Shown: piece after piece, positions 1-10,900 of the stretch | Numbering within the stretch: position 1 is the first letter of the stretch | Layout: every line of letters begins with the position of its first letter | DNA from: Sympetrum striolatum | Taxonomy: Eukaryota > Arthropoda > Insecta > Odonata > Libellulidae | Length of the DNA stretch: 64,000 nucleotides | Assembly (NCBI GenBank): GCA_947579665.1 | Contig: CANPUZ010000059.1 | Coordinates: 654,587 to 718,586, forward strand | Reading direction: 5' to 3' | Notes under the pieces: model-generated | What the model saw: the letters and a program-made list of their open reading frames with translations, nothing else | Told to the model about the DNA's origin: nothing | Database searches by the model: none | Program-made: the position numbers and the translations under genes

Positions 1-249
1 AGTTGAGAAGTTGTCATTTTGTAAGCGGAATTATCATTTGCTAAGCAGAGCTTTCACTTAAAAATATAAGTTACAGTTTTTAGAATTATTATTTACTAAG
101 TCTTAACTTATCAATTGCCGAAGATCACTTCTAGATGAATTTGCCCGAGTAATTCAGTCGCTTATCATTTTTGATTTTTTTCTAGGAATCAAGAATTAGT
201 TGCTTTTTCATCCGTCATTAATGGGTGTTCTGTAAATTTAAATAAATAT

Positions 250-910
250 TAAGGAACGCATTTTCAATATACATTTTAAAATATTTTCCAGTTTCTTGCG
301 AGATTTCGCCAACGGGAACCCTAACGGAATTCGAGATTTCAAATTCAGTGTCGATTCCAGTGGCGTAAATATTTATTAGCCAAGAAGTGACTATCAAAGT
401 ATTCTCTGCTCTAAGGTCATGTTAGTTTTGTAGTATTTTTTCTTTACGGTAGTGCAAATCAATTCATATGTAAAGAATGAAAATTTGTTACACGGCTGCT
501 AATGAGTTGGAGGTTTAATATCTCAGAAAACCGTGGTTGTCGGCGCTCCTTGTTTTTTCCCCGGTACTTGGAGAAAACAAGAAGTGGTTGTTCCTAAACG
601 CCTACTTATAATCGATTTAAATTTTAACGTATCACTTGCCGACTTTTAGAAGAAAAAAGAAATTCGGTCGTGTGTCTTTTTGGATACGATGGTTAGGAAT
701 TAAGAATGCGTTATATGTTTTAAATCTATCATTATTAAGTATTCTGAAACTTTCAGTAACTACTTAGGAACGAGTTTTGCACGTGCCTTTTTAAAAACTT
801 TTCTTTACGTATCTTCCGCTGAGATATCATGGCAATTGTATTCATAAGGGATCTCGGGATTTAAAAAACTCAGCAGTGATGCCAGTGGTATAAATAATTA
901 CTAATTTCAT
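250..910. repeat. Diverged tandem pair, about 515 bp apart
   Basis: Two segments resemble each other in order. 'aaggaacgcattttc' near 251 matches 'taggaacgagttttgc' near 764, and 'gagatttcaaattcagtg' near 332 matches 'gggatttaaaaaactcagc' near 856. Both are followed by a 'ccagtgg(c/t)(g/a)taaat' motif. This fits an old duplication. The rest of 1-1380 is AT-rich, with no long reading frame and no RNA gene that I can recognise. Confidence 0.35.
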
Positions 911-1380
911 TGAATCTGAATATAGTTACCTAAATAGTATAATCAGTAATATATTTTATCAAACCGAATGATGACCATTTGTGATTATTTTTAACAATAC
1001 AAAAGTGCATTGTGCCAAGTCACGATAACTGTTAACATTATTCTTCTGTATTTTGTGTACTCTACTGTATTCTTATTCATGCCATATTTAAAATAAAATT
1101 TTCATGCTTTTTAGATTTGTCATTCTAATTATATTAAATCAATAGATTTTATTCTTTTTTGTAACAAAATGAGTACATCACTTTCAATACATTTAATTCA
1201 ATCATGAATTTTAATCGCGTAAGCCGATTTCAGGCAAGTTTTACTCATGTAATGATAAGAATGTCGTATTGAAAATTTAATAAGTCCTTGTACATTATTA
1301 TCAATTTATATTAATAATAGTAATAACTGTGAACTGACAATTCGTATTGCAACTTCATTAAAGCAAATATTTATTTACAG

Positions 1381-1505
1381 GTGACCAGTAACTGGGATGT
1401 TTTTCTTCATCAGTACTCTGCTGATTTCCCTCGCCGACGTAGAATGTGAAACTCAGTTGTAAGAGAAAGTCACGTCCTAGGTCACAAGACAGCTGATTCC
1501 TTAAA
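1381..1505 (+). other. Exon-like block with strong splice signals
   Basis: The block is preceded by 'ttatttacag' (AG at 1379-1380) and followed by 'gtaagt' at 1506, a near-ideal acceptor and donor. It is visibly richer in GC than its flanks. Frame 1 is open for 22 codons and then stops, so it is better read as a 5' untranslated or non-coding exon than as coding sequence. It could be an upstream exon of the Myb/SANT-like fragment at 2.48 kb. The 1,506-2,229 stretch between them holds nothing I recognise. Confidence 0.3.
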
Positions 1506-2229
1506 GTAAGTGCATTTCCTCAGGTAGTGAGTACAACATTACAGGCTTCACTAATAAAATACCCAATTCCTTTGATTTTCTTCTGCACATTTCATATATT
1601 TTTCATTTTATAATTTGCCGACCTTTGTCGCATTCGTTGACCTTAATATTTCCTCTAAAAATTGTTAGTATTTAGAGAAATAATAACAAAAATATTTATA
1701 GACCATAACATGAATATTATTTCATTCTTTCTACAAAATTCTTATAATATTACGGTTCAATAACTATTCTTTTCTGTTTTTTCCAATTATGGTTTTAAGG
1801 ATTGTGAAGTTTTACTAGCAAACATAGTTAGTTGTAGGATAATCTAGTCCATTCTATATTCCTCTGTATTGATTTCATGATTCCCTGTATCCGTTTGTCC
1901 TAATAATCCTTAGCAAATCACTATCAATATATCAGATTTTAGTTTTCCTGCAGTTTGTATGCCATTACATTTTATTAAGCAATAACTCTTTGCAACAAGA
2001 GCTAATTTACAACTTCTGGCATAAGTCAATTGCAAAATTTTCAAAGTAATTGATCTTGGTCATCTTCTTTCATTTGCATGTAACTTCGACCCTTTTTTAT
2101 GTAATCTACAATCCCAATTCCTGTTTTTGCCCTTCCTTGCTTTCCTTCTATTTTTACTTCAATTACTCTCATTTGTTCCTGCTATCATACTCTGATGAAT
2201 GAACTGTTTTCATTTGTCATGTGGTACAG

Positions 2230-2307
2230 GATACAGGAAAATATATCTCTCTCATTTTCTTTCGTCCCAGTCTTGATCATGGCTGTGATGAAATGAAAGC
2301 TACAAAG
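2230..2307 (+). other. Second exon-like block
   Basis: The acceptor-like 'ggtacag' ends at 2229 and the donor-like 'aaag|gtatga' begins at 2308. The block contains a very short ATG...TGA frame, which would make it a 5' leader exon if transcribed. With the blocks at 1381-1505 and 2437-2524 it makes a consistent plus-strand exon chain. Only splice-site appearance supports it; no transcript evidence is available. Confidence 0.25.
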
Positions 2308-2436
2308 GTATGAGTGAATAATTGTACTGATCAAGGTCTCTCCTTACGGAATGCCAAGAAATCTGTTAAAGTCTTTGAAACTGTTCTTAAATCTTTTCCT
2401 CCTGCATGACACTAAATGCTAAGAAATAATTCCCAG

Positions 2437-2773
2437 CTGATTAATACGTTGGTGAACTGAGGGATGTTCTCTCACTATAAATGATGGAAAAGGAGTGGAT
2501 ATCAGTCATTAATGATGTGGAAAGGTAAGCAAATTTCTATATAGTAAATTAACGTGTGATAGCTAAACTAAACTAGCTATATGCTAAAACTTAATGCAAA
2601 GTTTGAAAATTATAATAAATATTTGAGTGCATTTGAAGCTTTATTTGCAGCAGAGATACACTAACCATAGACGACATTAGAAAGAGATGGTCAACAAAAG
2701 GAAACAACTATACGAGCACGCAGATGAAGATCATAACTCAGCATTAGTTGAGGTCAACTTAATGTGGGACTAA
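2437..2773 (+). pseudogene. Myb/SANT-like DNA-binding domain fragment, spliced, frameshifted
   Basis: An exon-like block (2437-2524) follows the acceptor 'ttcccag' and carries ATG ATG at 2481, directly after an in-frame TAA. It ends in a strong donor 'aaag|gtaagc' at 2525. The acceptor 'tttgcagcag' ends at 2650 or 2653; both choices keep the frame. Joining the blocks gives a peptide beginning MMEKEWISVINDVES and continuing RDTLTIDDIRKRWSTK. The spaced Trp, the run DDIRKRW and the overall spacing resemble the Myb/SANT-like domains found in insect regulators and in partners of Harbinger-type transposases. The frame ends at 2747, giving about 46 residues. Adding one A to the short A run near 2686 would open a frame that reads KRKQLYEHADED and stops at 2773. 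This suggests a one-base loss or a sequence error. Full family members are longer, so this is a fragment, a decayed gene, or one exon pair of a larger gene. The family call is by eye. Confidence 0.4.
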
Positions 2774-3208
2774 GCAATGCAGTACCTATGTTCATTGAAC
2801 CCCAACAGCTGTGGAAAAAAAATTAGAAATCTTTGGATGTTGTTGGATAGGCAAATGGAAAACTGACTACTTCTTCAATATATTAACAGGACCTTTTATG
2901 TAATGAATCAACATAGGGTTACAAATTTTAGAGTAAATAGGTTTAAGTCTAGGATACTTTGGAAATATCTTAATCAAATTGGACAAAATTATACAATTAT
3001 TTTAAGGCCATAATTAACGACTATTGTTTTATAGGTACCCATTATGGAGAGGTCTTCTGGTAACTTCAAAAGCTACCCTAGCAGAATAAAATTGTCACTG
3101 ATCTGACCTCTCATGTTTAGTGAGACGTTTGGATAATCGATGCGCTTTGAGGAAGGCATCTTATTTGAGAATATCTGTTCATGGAGTAATTCCAATGCAT
3201 TCCCACTT
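2774..3208. other. Left flank and worn edge of the long tandem array
   Basis: From about 3056 the sequence contains shortened array parts. There is a clipped hairpin module ('ggtaacttcaaaagctacc') and then the block that normally precedes the second intron-like module (3118-3208, matching 3898-4003). The array proper starts where 'ggtgatggc' at 3209 first recurs in tandem. The 2,774-3,055 part is AT-rich and unassigned; 'tgttttatag' ending near 3034 would make another possible splice acceptor. Confidence 0.55.
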
Positions 3209-3225
3209 GGTGATGGCAAAATAAG

Positions 3226-3410
3226 GTATGTTTTTCTGAAGATAATAGAATATATTTTTTGAGTAATGGTATCTGATTATAACTAGAAAATAATAATTTT
3301 TATGATTAAAATTTTTTAATTGAATATTAATGGTCTCTTTTCTAACCTTTCAGGAATGGGGTGCTTATAAATACATTATTAATAAAGGAAAACTGGTTTA
3401 CGTACCCTAA
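3226..3410 (+). other. Intron-like module 1 plus 19-codon terminal exon
   Basis: A GT at 3226 ('aag|gtatgt') opens a 128-bp AT-rich stretch that ends with 'ctcttttctaacctttcag' at 3353, which has a polypyrimidine tract and a TTCTAAC branch-like motif. The following exon 3354-3410 reads EWGAYKYIINKGKLVYVP and a stop. In units 2, 4, 5, 6 and 7 the same exon starts at 8110, 17206, 22149, 27095 and 32159, with Asp-Gln for Asn-Lys. CTG/CTA, CCC/CCT and TAA/TAG interchange without changing the reading. No upstream exon in a matching phase is convincing, so coding status is unproven. Confidence 0.45.
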
Positions 3411-3445
3411 AATCACCCCCTTAACCCTCCTGCTGAGTGTCTTCT

Positions 3446-3892
3446 GGTAACTTCAAAAGAGAGCTACCCTAGCAGAATAAAATTCTCACTATGGAATGGT
3501 GTGATGCCTCCTCCAGGTCGAGAGATTTTGCCCATCGAGTGGGTCTGGGTACCACGGGGTAGCTCTCAAATGTAAGCTACCATTTTCAGAATACAGTTCT
3601 CTTCAGGGGAGGTGTAATGCCTCTCCTGTTCGAGAGGTTCTGCCCATGGAAAGAGGGTCTGCGTACCTCATGGTATCACTCAATAGAAAGCTACCTTTGG
3701 CAAAATAATATTCTCATCGACGATCAGGATTCCGATTGAGATGTTTTGCCCTTCAAGACTTTCTGGTAGCTATCAAAAGAGAGATACCATTTGCAGATAC
3801 AATTCTCGTCACCGAGAGCCATTTTGCCTCTCTTGATAGAGAAGTTCTGCCCATTATGGGACTAAAACTTGAAGATTTCATGTAGAGGGTCT
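3446..3892. repeat. Four tandem hairpin modules (~93-114 bp each)
   Basis: Each module starts with an inverted repeat of the form GGTAGCT...AGCTACC, for example 'ggtagctctc' and 'agctacc' separated by a few bases. Each then has 'caga(a)ta', a 'gaggtg...cctctc' half-palindrome, and ends 'ttctgccca(t)'. In unit 2 the hairpins lie at 8202, 8314, 8428 and 8521. Other copies start at 17298, 22241, 27187 and 32251; unit 3 lacks the block. The arms vary while partly keeping the pairing. Confidence 0.6.
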
Positions 3893-4019
3893 GATCTGAC
3901 CTCTCATGTTTAGTGAGACGTTTTTATAATCGATGCGCTTTGAGGAAGGCATCTTATTTGAGATTATCTTTGGATGGAGTGATTCCAATGCATTCCCAAT
4001 TGGTGATCGCAAAAAAAAG

Positions 4020-4204
4020 GTATGTTTCTCTGAAGATTTTTGAATATATTTTTTAAGTATTGGTATCTGATTAACATTAGAAAATAATAATTTTTATGAT
4101 TAAAATTTTTTAATTGAATATTAATGGTCTCTTTTCTAACCTTACAGGAATGGGGTGCTTATAAAAACATTATTGATAAAGGTCTACTGGTTTACCTACC
4201 TTAA
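4020..4204 (+). other. Intron-like module 2 plus paralogous terminal exon
   Basis: A second copy of the module, about 790 bp after the first. GT is at 4020, the acceptor 'aaccttacag' ends at 4147, and exon 4148-4204 reads EWGAYKNIIDKGLLVYLP and a stop. Other copies start at 8902, 17998, 22941, 27886 and 32951; the single exon of unit 3 (13052) is of this kind. The ~126-bp 'intron' is nearly the same as in module 1, so the two modules arose by duplication of one intron-exon block. Confidence 0.45.
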
Positions 4205-4610
4205 AATATCCACCTGAACCTACCTGTGGAAGGGGAAATAGGTAAAATGCATAGGAAAAGCAGCATATTCTAAATTGCTCTGGCAACATAAGTCATTCTG
4301 TACCTATTGATCAATACTCAATAACCATCACTTACTACCAAGCTGAGATGTGGTAGAAATTGTTGAACCAGATACTACAGGTTAGTTTGGTAAGGTTCGT
4401 GCAGGCTCTCCTCTTGAATAATCTAAGGTAACTCTATAATCATTTCAAAGATCCTCATTTCAATATAGGTGTAGCACTAAGCATCCAAAATTGTAATTGC
4501 CTTATTTGACTGCCTTGTAAATATCTAACAGGATCTTCTCTTATTACTGGAATATCAATTGGAATATATATTATATTTAATATATTATGTGTTTGTCCTA
4601 TCATTCATGT

Positions 4611-4906
4611 ATAGAATATGCACTGAATTTCCTCAAATAATACGAGAAGCTCCAGAGTGTTCCAGCTTGGAAGTAAAGTGGAGAATGGTGGAAATGGACA
4701 ACTACTGTCTACAGTATGGGACATTTGCTTAAGAGGGACACCATATTGCTGATAAATTCGTTGGAAGAATGGACAAGTCCTTCCACGGCTCCTGTGGAGA
4801 GCGAGGGAAGTATAACGGCAGCCACTGAGTGCTTTAAGGGTGGCTTCAGAGTAAGATATTATTACATATATTTTTTTCAATTCATTGTTTTGAAATGCGT
4901 CTCTAA
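4611..4906. repeat. Conserved block before the 310-bp subrepeat
   Basis: The block is nearly invariant in all seven units (from 4611, 9364, 13514, 18460, 23403, 28348 and 33413). It holds a 'ccacggctcctgtgg' palindrome and a minus-strand frame of 73-91 codons. The frame has the same length in most units, but the units are over 95% identical at the DNA level, so an open frame carries little weight. I recognise no protein. Confidence 0.5.
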
Positions 4907-5520
4907 GTTTTCCAAAACAATGTATGACCTAATTATTTCTTTGATCAAGTTCCAATGGGGTTATGTCATGTCAATTTATGTTTTTAATCGGTAATGATAA
5001 GTTAATTGGGTTTCAAGGATGATACAGTGGATTTAGGATGTGTGATGGGGAAAACAAGCCATTTTTTTCATAAGCTCTTGCTCCAATTTGCCTCTGTTGA
5101 ATTGTTGTGGCTTTCTGTTAGTTCTGTAGAAAGTACTGTTAAATCCTGTCATTTCAAACTTTGTTTGCTCCGGCTTTTCCTTTCATATTGCTCTATGCTA
5201 GATTGGGGTCTCTAGGTTTTCCAAAACAATGTATGACCTAATTATTTCTTTTATCAAGTTTCAATGGTGTTATGTCATGTCAATTTATGTTTTAAATCGG
5301 TAATGATAAGTTAATTGGGTTAAAAGGATGATACAGTGGATTTTGGATGTGTGATGGGGAAAACAAGCCATTTTTTTCATAAGGTCTTGCTCCAGTTTGC
5401 CTCTGTTGAATTGTTGTGGCTTTCGGTTAGTTCTGTAGGAAGTACTGTTAAATCCTGTCATTCCAAAATATGTTTGTTCCGGCTTTTCCTTTCACATTGC
5501 TCTATGCTAGATTCGGGGAT
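4907..5520. repeat. 310-bp tandem subrepeat, two copies (three in unit 6)
   Basis: Copies begin at 'gttttccaaaacaatgtatg' (4907, 5216) and run through 'gatacagtggattt', 'gatggggaaaa' and 'tctatgctagatt'. Unit 6 has copies at 28646, 28956 and 29265. Unit 7 carries a further partial copy from 36412, and an old relative lies at 38222. The open frames of 60-71 codons inside are the same frame repeated and show no protein features beyond hydrophobic runs. Confidence 0.8.
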
Positions 5521-7037
5521 ACATGATCATAATATTCTGGAGAGTTCATAATTATTTTATATATATTGCATGCCTTAATTGAGTTATAATATATATTTAG
5601 ATATAATATTGCAATTACTGTCAATATGTTCTGTTATACAGCTTGCATTACGATATCGTCAATTTTCATTGAAGTCAGCCATCTTAACTAGCAGATTTTA
5701 TTATAGTTATACGAATATTTCCAATTGGAGATCATGGACGAAGGTTGTGGGATGTATTTCTGGAAATCTGATTTATTTCCATGATCATCCTTGTGGTTAC
5801 ACTACATTTAAGCTATCATTTGGTTCGCTTTGTTGGATTTCTTTTTTTAAATTCAATGAAATAGTGGAAGTGGAATTGGCAATGAGTGGTGAGTGGTACA
5901 TGTTTTGGGGTCCCTAGAATACATTCTGACCATTTTTAGAAAGAAGTTTGTGTGTGTATGTGTGTGCTTGTGGGCGCTCTAACGTGAAAACTATTATCCC
6001 TATTAGTACCAAGCTTCACATATATACTGTGGTGTGCTGACAGAGTTGAATATTTTTTGGAGCAAATGGTTTAACTGGAGTTGAGCTTTTTTTATTCTTC
6101 GAAGCAAATGTCCGTTATTGTAAAATATATCTAGATAATAATATATTTAGGTATATACGATTGTTTATAAAAGTTTTAGTAAATGTAATTTCATTATTTT
6201 ATCAATCATCTATCCAAAAACATTATTTAAAATGTTTGTGATGTAAAAGATATTATGATATAAATTATTCACTTATCTTCTAAGTTTAGTTTGAATATAG
6301 ATTTTGAAAATACTGTCGTAAATTAATATTACATCTTATACATGAAGAAAGTCATGTGCTGGCCACATCAGATTTTTTTTGTGATGCATTGGAGCTACTT
6401 CTTAAGTATCCAAAAATAGCGTTTTAATGACATGTAGGTGTTTTCCTTGCTCTCGTTTTGATTGTTGTTAATGGTGTTTTTGAAAGGGACAGAATTTCAT
6501 CGCATTTGAACAACGGTTTCCTTTTCATGGTTAGGTTTTACCCACGTACTGGTCTGGATATTTTAATGTTCCAGTATAGATTTTAAAAATTATAAATTAC
6601 GTATAGAATATATGCAATAACAAATATAAATAAATACTTTATGATATCAATTTTGGTAAATGTTTGTCATATTATAGGTTACCGTAAAATACTTGCATAT
6701 TGTTACACAGAACTATTATGATTTACAATATTAATTTTGTATTTTTACTGAAAATGGGTTGATACCTTAGATGTAATGTGTTCTTTTTTTCTGACAAACC
6801 CTTACTGAAGGAAAATTATGAGTCCAAATTTTAAAAATTTACATTAGTAAGTTATTAATATTATTCTTTTTCAGTTGCGTAATTGCTATTCTTTATTGGA
6901 AAGGTATCCATTTCTAATTGAACTTCTTATGGGAAAATAATAGGTTCATAGATATTCATTGAAATATATTCTTTGTGTATCCAATCCTTCGGATCATAGA
7001 GTATGCCAAGCTAGTTTGGTTTGAGTGCATTAGATTT

Positions 7038-7211
7038 TTAACACAAGCTCCGCACTGCTTTGGGCGCAATATGGGTCGACGATTTAGTAGTAGTTTTTCC
7101 ACATGCCATTTTGGGAACTTTGCGTGCAAGGGCAAGTGTGGTCTTGTCCGAAGGTCCATCATCGTTCACTGCCATGGCCTCATTGAGGCACTGGTAACAC
7201 AGAGTGGTGTA
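7038..7211 (-). pseudogene. Minus-strand peptide fossil (CYQCLNEAMAV block)
   Basis: Read on the minus strand from 7211 down to the TAA at 7038-7040, the block gives a peptide containing TLCYQCLNEAMAV, then an acidic DD(A/G).SD.TT stretch and KVPKMA.GKTTTK. The diverged copy at 39800-39940 reads CYQCLYEAMAVDDDAQSDET in the same frame and stops after KTTTK. The protein is not recognised. It may be the 3' end of a captured host or transposon gene. Other copies start near 11980, 16130, 21076, 26019, 31087 and 36031. Confidence 0.35.
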
Positions 7212-7448
7212 TCAAACATGACTTTATGATGATTACGAATTAAAGTTGTATCTGTTAATCCATCTTCTACCTATAACATTTAGATGTTTATCCAATTATA
7301 CCTAATTATACATTCACTGACTCATTTATTCATAGGGGATTAAAATTGTAACCATATTTCATAAGTGTCACAGACTTGAAATTTTCAATTCATTGTTTTG
7401 AAATGGGTCTCTAAGTTTTCCTAAACAATGTATGACCTAATTATTACA

Positions 7449-7860
7449 CATAGTTAGAGGTGGTGATCTTCTGTTAAACTGCATAGGAAAAATCACCAGA
7501 CCTGGGTTTGATACTGGGCGGTAAATATATCTGTCAAATAAAACAAATTGAGATGGTTTTTAATTATTCCTTTCATGCACTTATCGAAATAATACGGAGT
7601 CCTCGCTGCGATGGAAGAAGTATATTAAGACTCTGTTTGAAAAACAATTAGATAAGACCATGCTGTTTCTGGGTTCGATGCTAGAGCACTTTAATATTTC
7701 TCTCATGAGGAATATATGGGAAAAGTAAGATGTTGTTTGAGGCAGTTGAAGCAACCATTTCTGCCTTAATTTTCACACATAGTAAGAGATGGTGATCTTC
7801 TGTTGTGCTGCATAGGAAGTACCTCCAAAAAAACCCGGGTTTGTTGCCAGACGATTAAAT
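7449..7860 (+). repeat. Three tRNA-like B-box modules inside the unit
   Basis: B-box-like motifs lie at 7504 (gggtttgatac), 7671 (gggttcgatgc) and 7837 (gggtttgttgcc), spaced 167 and 166 bp. The first and third are preceded by 'ag(t)tagaggtggtgatcttctg' or 'agtaagagatggtgatcttc', which is A-box-like. The same triplet recurs in every unit and, diverged, at 46110, 46278 and 46440. Confidence 0.5.
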
Positions 7861-7964
7861 TGCAGCAAATGTTAAGAATACTTTCAATACTTTTTTTTTT
7901 CTTTTGAGGACAGTACCTATATGATGCCAAAATATAATTAATATTGTCGATCTGCTTGCATGAT

Positions 7965-10900
7965 GGTGATGGCAAAATAAGGTATGTTTTTCTGAAGATC
8001 TTAGAATATATTTTTTAAGTAATGGTATCTTATTATCACTAGAAAATAATAATTTTTATGATTAAAATTTTTGAATTGAATATTAATGGTCTCTTTTCTA
8101 ACCTTTCAGGAATGGGGTGCTTATAAATACATTATTGATCAAGGAAAACTAGTTTACGTACCTTAGAATCTCCCCCTTAACCCTCCTGCTGAGTGCCTTC
8201 TGGTAACTTCAAAAGAGAGCTACCCTAGCAGAATAAAATTCTCACTATGGAGTGGTGTGATGCCTCCTCCAGGTCGAGAGATTTTGCTCATCGAGTGGGT
8301 CTGGGTACCACGGGGTAGCTCTCAAATGTAAGCTACCATTTTCAGAATACAGTTCTCTTCAGGGGAGGTGTAATGCCTCTCCTGTCCGAGAGGTTCTGCC
8401 CATGGAAAGAGGGTCTGCGTACCTCATGGTATCACTCAATAGAAAGCTACCTTTGGCAAAATAATATTCTCATCGACGATCAGGATTCCGATTGAGATGT
8501 TTTGCCCTTCAAGACTTTCTGGTAGCTATCAAAAGAGAGATACCATTTGCAGATACAATTCTCGTCACGGAGAGGCATTCTGCCTCTCTTGATAGAGTAG
8601 TTCTGCCCATTATGGGACTAAAACTTGAAGATTTCATGTAGAGGGTCTGATCTGACCTCTCATGTTTAGTGAGACGTTTTAATAATCGATGCGCTTTGAG
8701 GAAGGCATCTTATTTGAGATTATCGTTGGATGGAGTGATTCCAATGCATTCCCAATTGGTGATCGCAAAAAAAGGTATGTTTTTCTGAAGATTTTTGAAT
8801 ATATTTTTTAAGTATTGGTATCTGATTAACATTAGAAAATAATAATTTTATGATTAAAATTTTTTAATTGAATATTAATGGTCTCTTTTCTAACCTTACA
8901 GGAATGGGGTGCTTATAAAAACATTATTGATAAAGGTCTACTGGTTTACCTACCTTAAAATATCCACCTGAACCTACCTGTGGAAGAAGAAATAGGTAAA
9001 ATGCATAGGAAAAGCAGCACATTCTAAATTGCTCTGGCAACATAAGTCATTCTGTACCTATTGATCAATACTCAATAACCATCACTTACTACCAAGCTGA
9101 GATGTGGTAGAAATTGTTAAACCAGATACTACAGGTTAGTTTGGTAAGGTTCGTGCAGGCTCTCCTCTTGAATAATCTAAGGTAACTCTATAATCATTTC
9201 AAAGATCCTCATTTCAATATAGGTGTAACACTAAGCATCCAAAATTGTAATTGCCTTATTTGGCTGCCTTGTAAATATCTAACAGGATCTTCTCTTATTA
9301 CTGGAATATCAATTGGAATATATATTATATTTAATATATTATGTGTTTGTCCTATTATTCATGTATAGAATATGCACTGAATTTCCTCAAATAATACGAG
9401 AAGCTCCAGAGTGTTCCAGCTTGGAAGTAAAGTGGAAAATGGTGGAAATGAACAACTACTGTCTACAGTATGGGACATTTGCTTAAGAGGGACACCACAT
9501 TGCTGATAAATTCGTTGGAAGAATGGACAAGGCCTCTCCACGGCTCCTGTGGAGAGCGAGGGAAGTATAACGGCAGCCACTGAGTGCTTTAAGGGTAGCT
9601 TCAGAGTAAGATATTATTACATATATTTTTTTCAATTCATTGTTTTGAAATGCGTCTCTAAGTTTTCCAAAACAATGTATGACCTAATTATTTCTTTGAT
9701 CAAGTTCCAATGGGGTTATGTCATGTCAATTTTCTGTTTTTAATCGGTAATGATAAGTTAATTGGGTTTCAAGGATGATACAGTGGATTAAGGATGTGTG
9801 ATGGGGAAAACAAGCCATTTTTTTCATAAGCTCTTGCTCCAATTTGCCTCTGTTGAATTGTTGTGGCTTTCCGTTAGTTCTGTAGAAAGTACTGTTAAAT
9901 CCTGTCATTTCAAACTATGTTTGCTCCGGCTTTTCCTTTCATATTGCTCTATGCTAGATTGGGGTCTCTAGGTTTTCCAAAACAATGTATGACCTAATTA
10001 TTTCTTTTATCAAGTTTCAATGGTGTTATGTCATGTCAATTTATGTTTTTAATCGGTAATGATAAGTTAATTGAGTTAAAAGGATGATACAGTGGATTTA
10101 GGATGTGTGATGGGGAAAAAAAGCCATTTTTTCATAAGTTCTTGCTCCAGTTTGCCTCTGTTGAATTGTTGTGGCTTTCGGTTAGTTCTGTAGGAAGTAC
10201 TATTAAATCCTGCCATTCCAAAATATGTTTGCTCCGGCTTTTCCTTTCACATTGCTCTATGCTAGATTCGGGGATACATGATCATAATATTCTGGAGAGT
10301 TCATAATTATTTTATATATATTGCATGCCTTAATTGAGTTATAATATATATTTATATATAATATTGCAATTACTGTCAATATGTTCTGTTATACAGCTTG
10401 CATTACGATATCACCAATTTTCATTGAAGTCAGCCATCTTAACTAGCAGATTTTATTATAGTTATACGAATATTTCCAATTGGAGATCATGGACGAAGGT
10501 TGTGGGATGTATTTCTGGAAATCTGATTTATTTCCATGATCATCCTTGTGGTTACACTACATTTAAGCTGTCATTTGGTTCGCTTTGTTGGATTTCTTTT
10601 TTTAATTTCAATGAAAAAATGGAAGTGGAATTGGCAATGAGTGGTCCGTAACCAAAATTGTTTAGACTCTTTGAATAGCGGTAGAATATTTTACACTTTT
10701 GTTATTGCTATTGTACAATATACAATGTATTTTAGGGTCAAATCCTTCATACTATTTGAATTTTTACTTTCTCCATATTCATAGTATATAGAAAGTATTG
10801 TTTTTATGAAAGAATTTTACTTCGGGATTTCAACGGAAATACATGTTTTGGGGTCCCTAGAATACATTCTGACCATTTTTAGAAAGAAGTTTGTGTGTGT

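Larger units (their letters stand above)
3209..7964. repeat. Array unit 1 (4,756 bp, type A)
   Basis: First complete unit of the array, measured from 'ggtgatggc' to the next copy at 7965. It carries both intron/exon modules, the four-hairpin block, two 310-bp subrepeats, the minus-strand peptide fossil and three B-box modules. It lacks about 190 bp between the 'gagtggt' motif near 5888 and 'tacatgttttgggg' near 5897. That loss removes the palindromic start of the dispersed element and is shared only with unit 6. The loss accounts for its length difference from the basic unit. Confidence 0.9.

Noticed and set aside
3446..3892. CRISPR-like array of hairpin repeats
   Set aside because: The repeats are too long and diverged, there are no unique spacers of fixed size, no cas genes, and the setting is eukaryotic.
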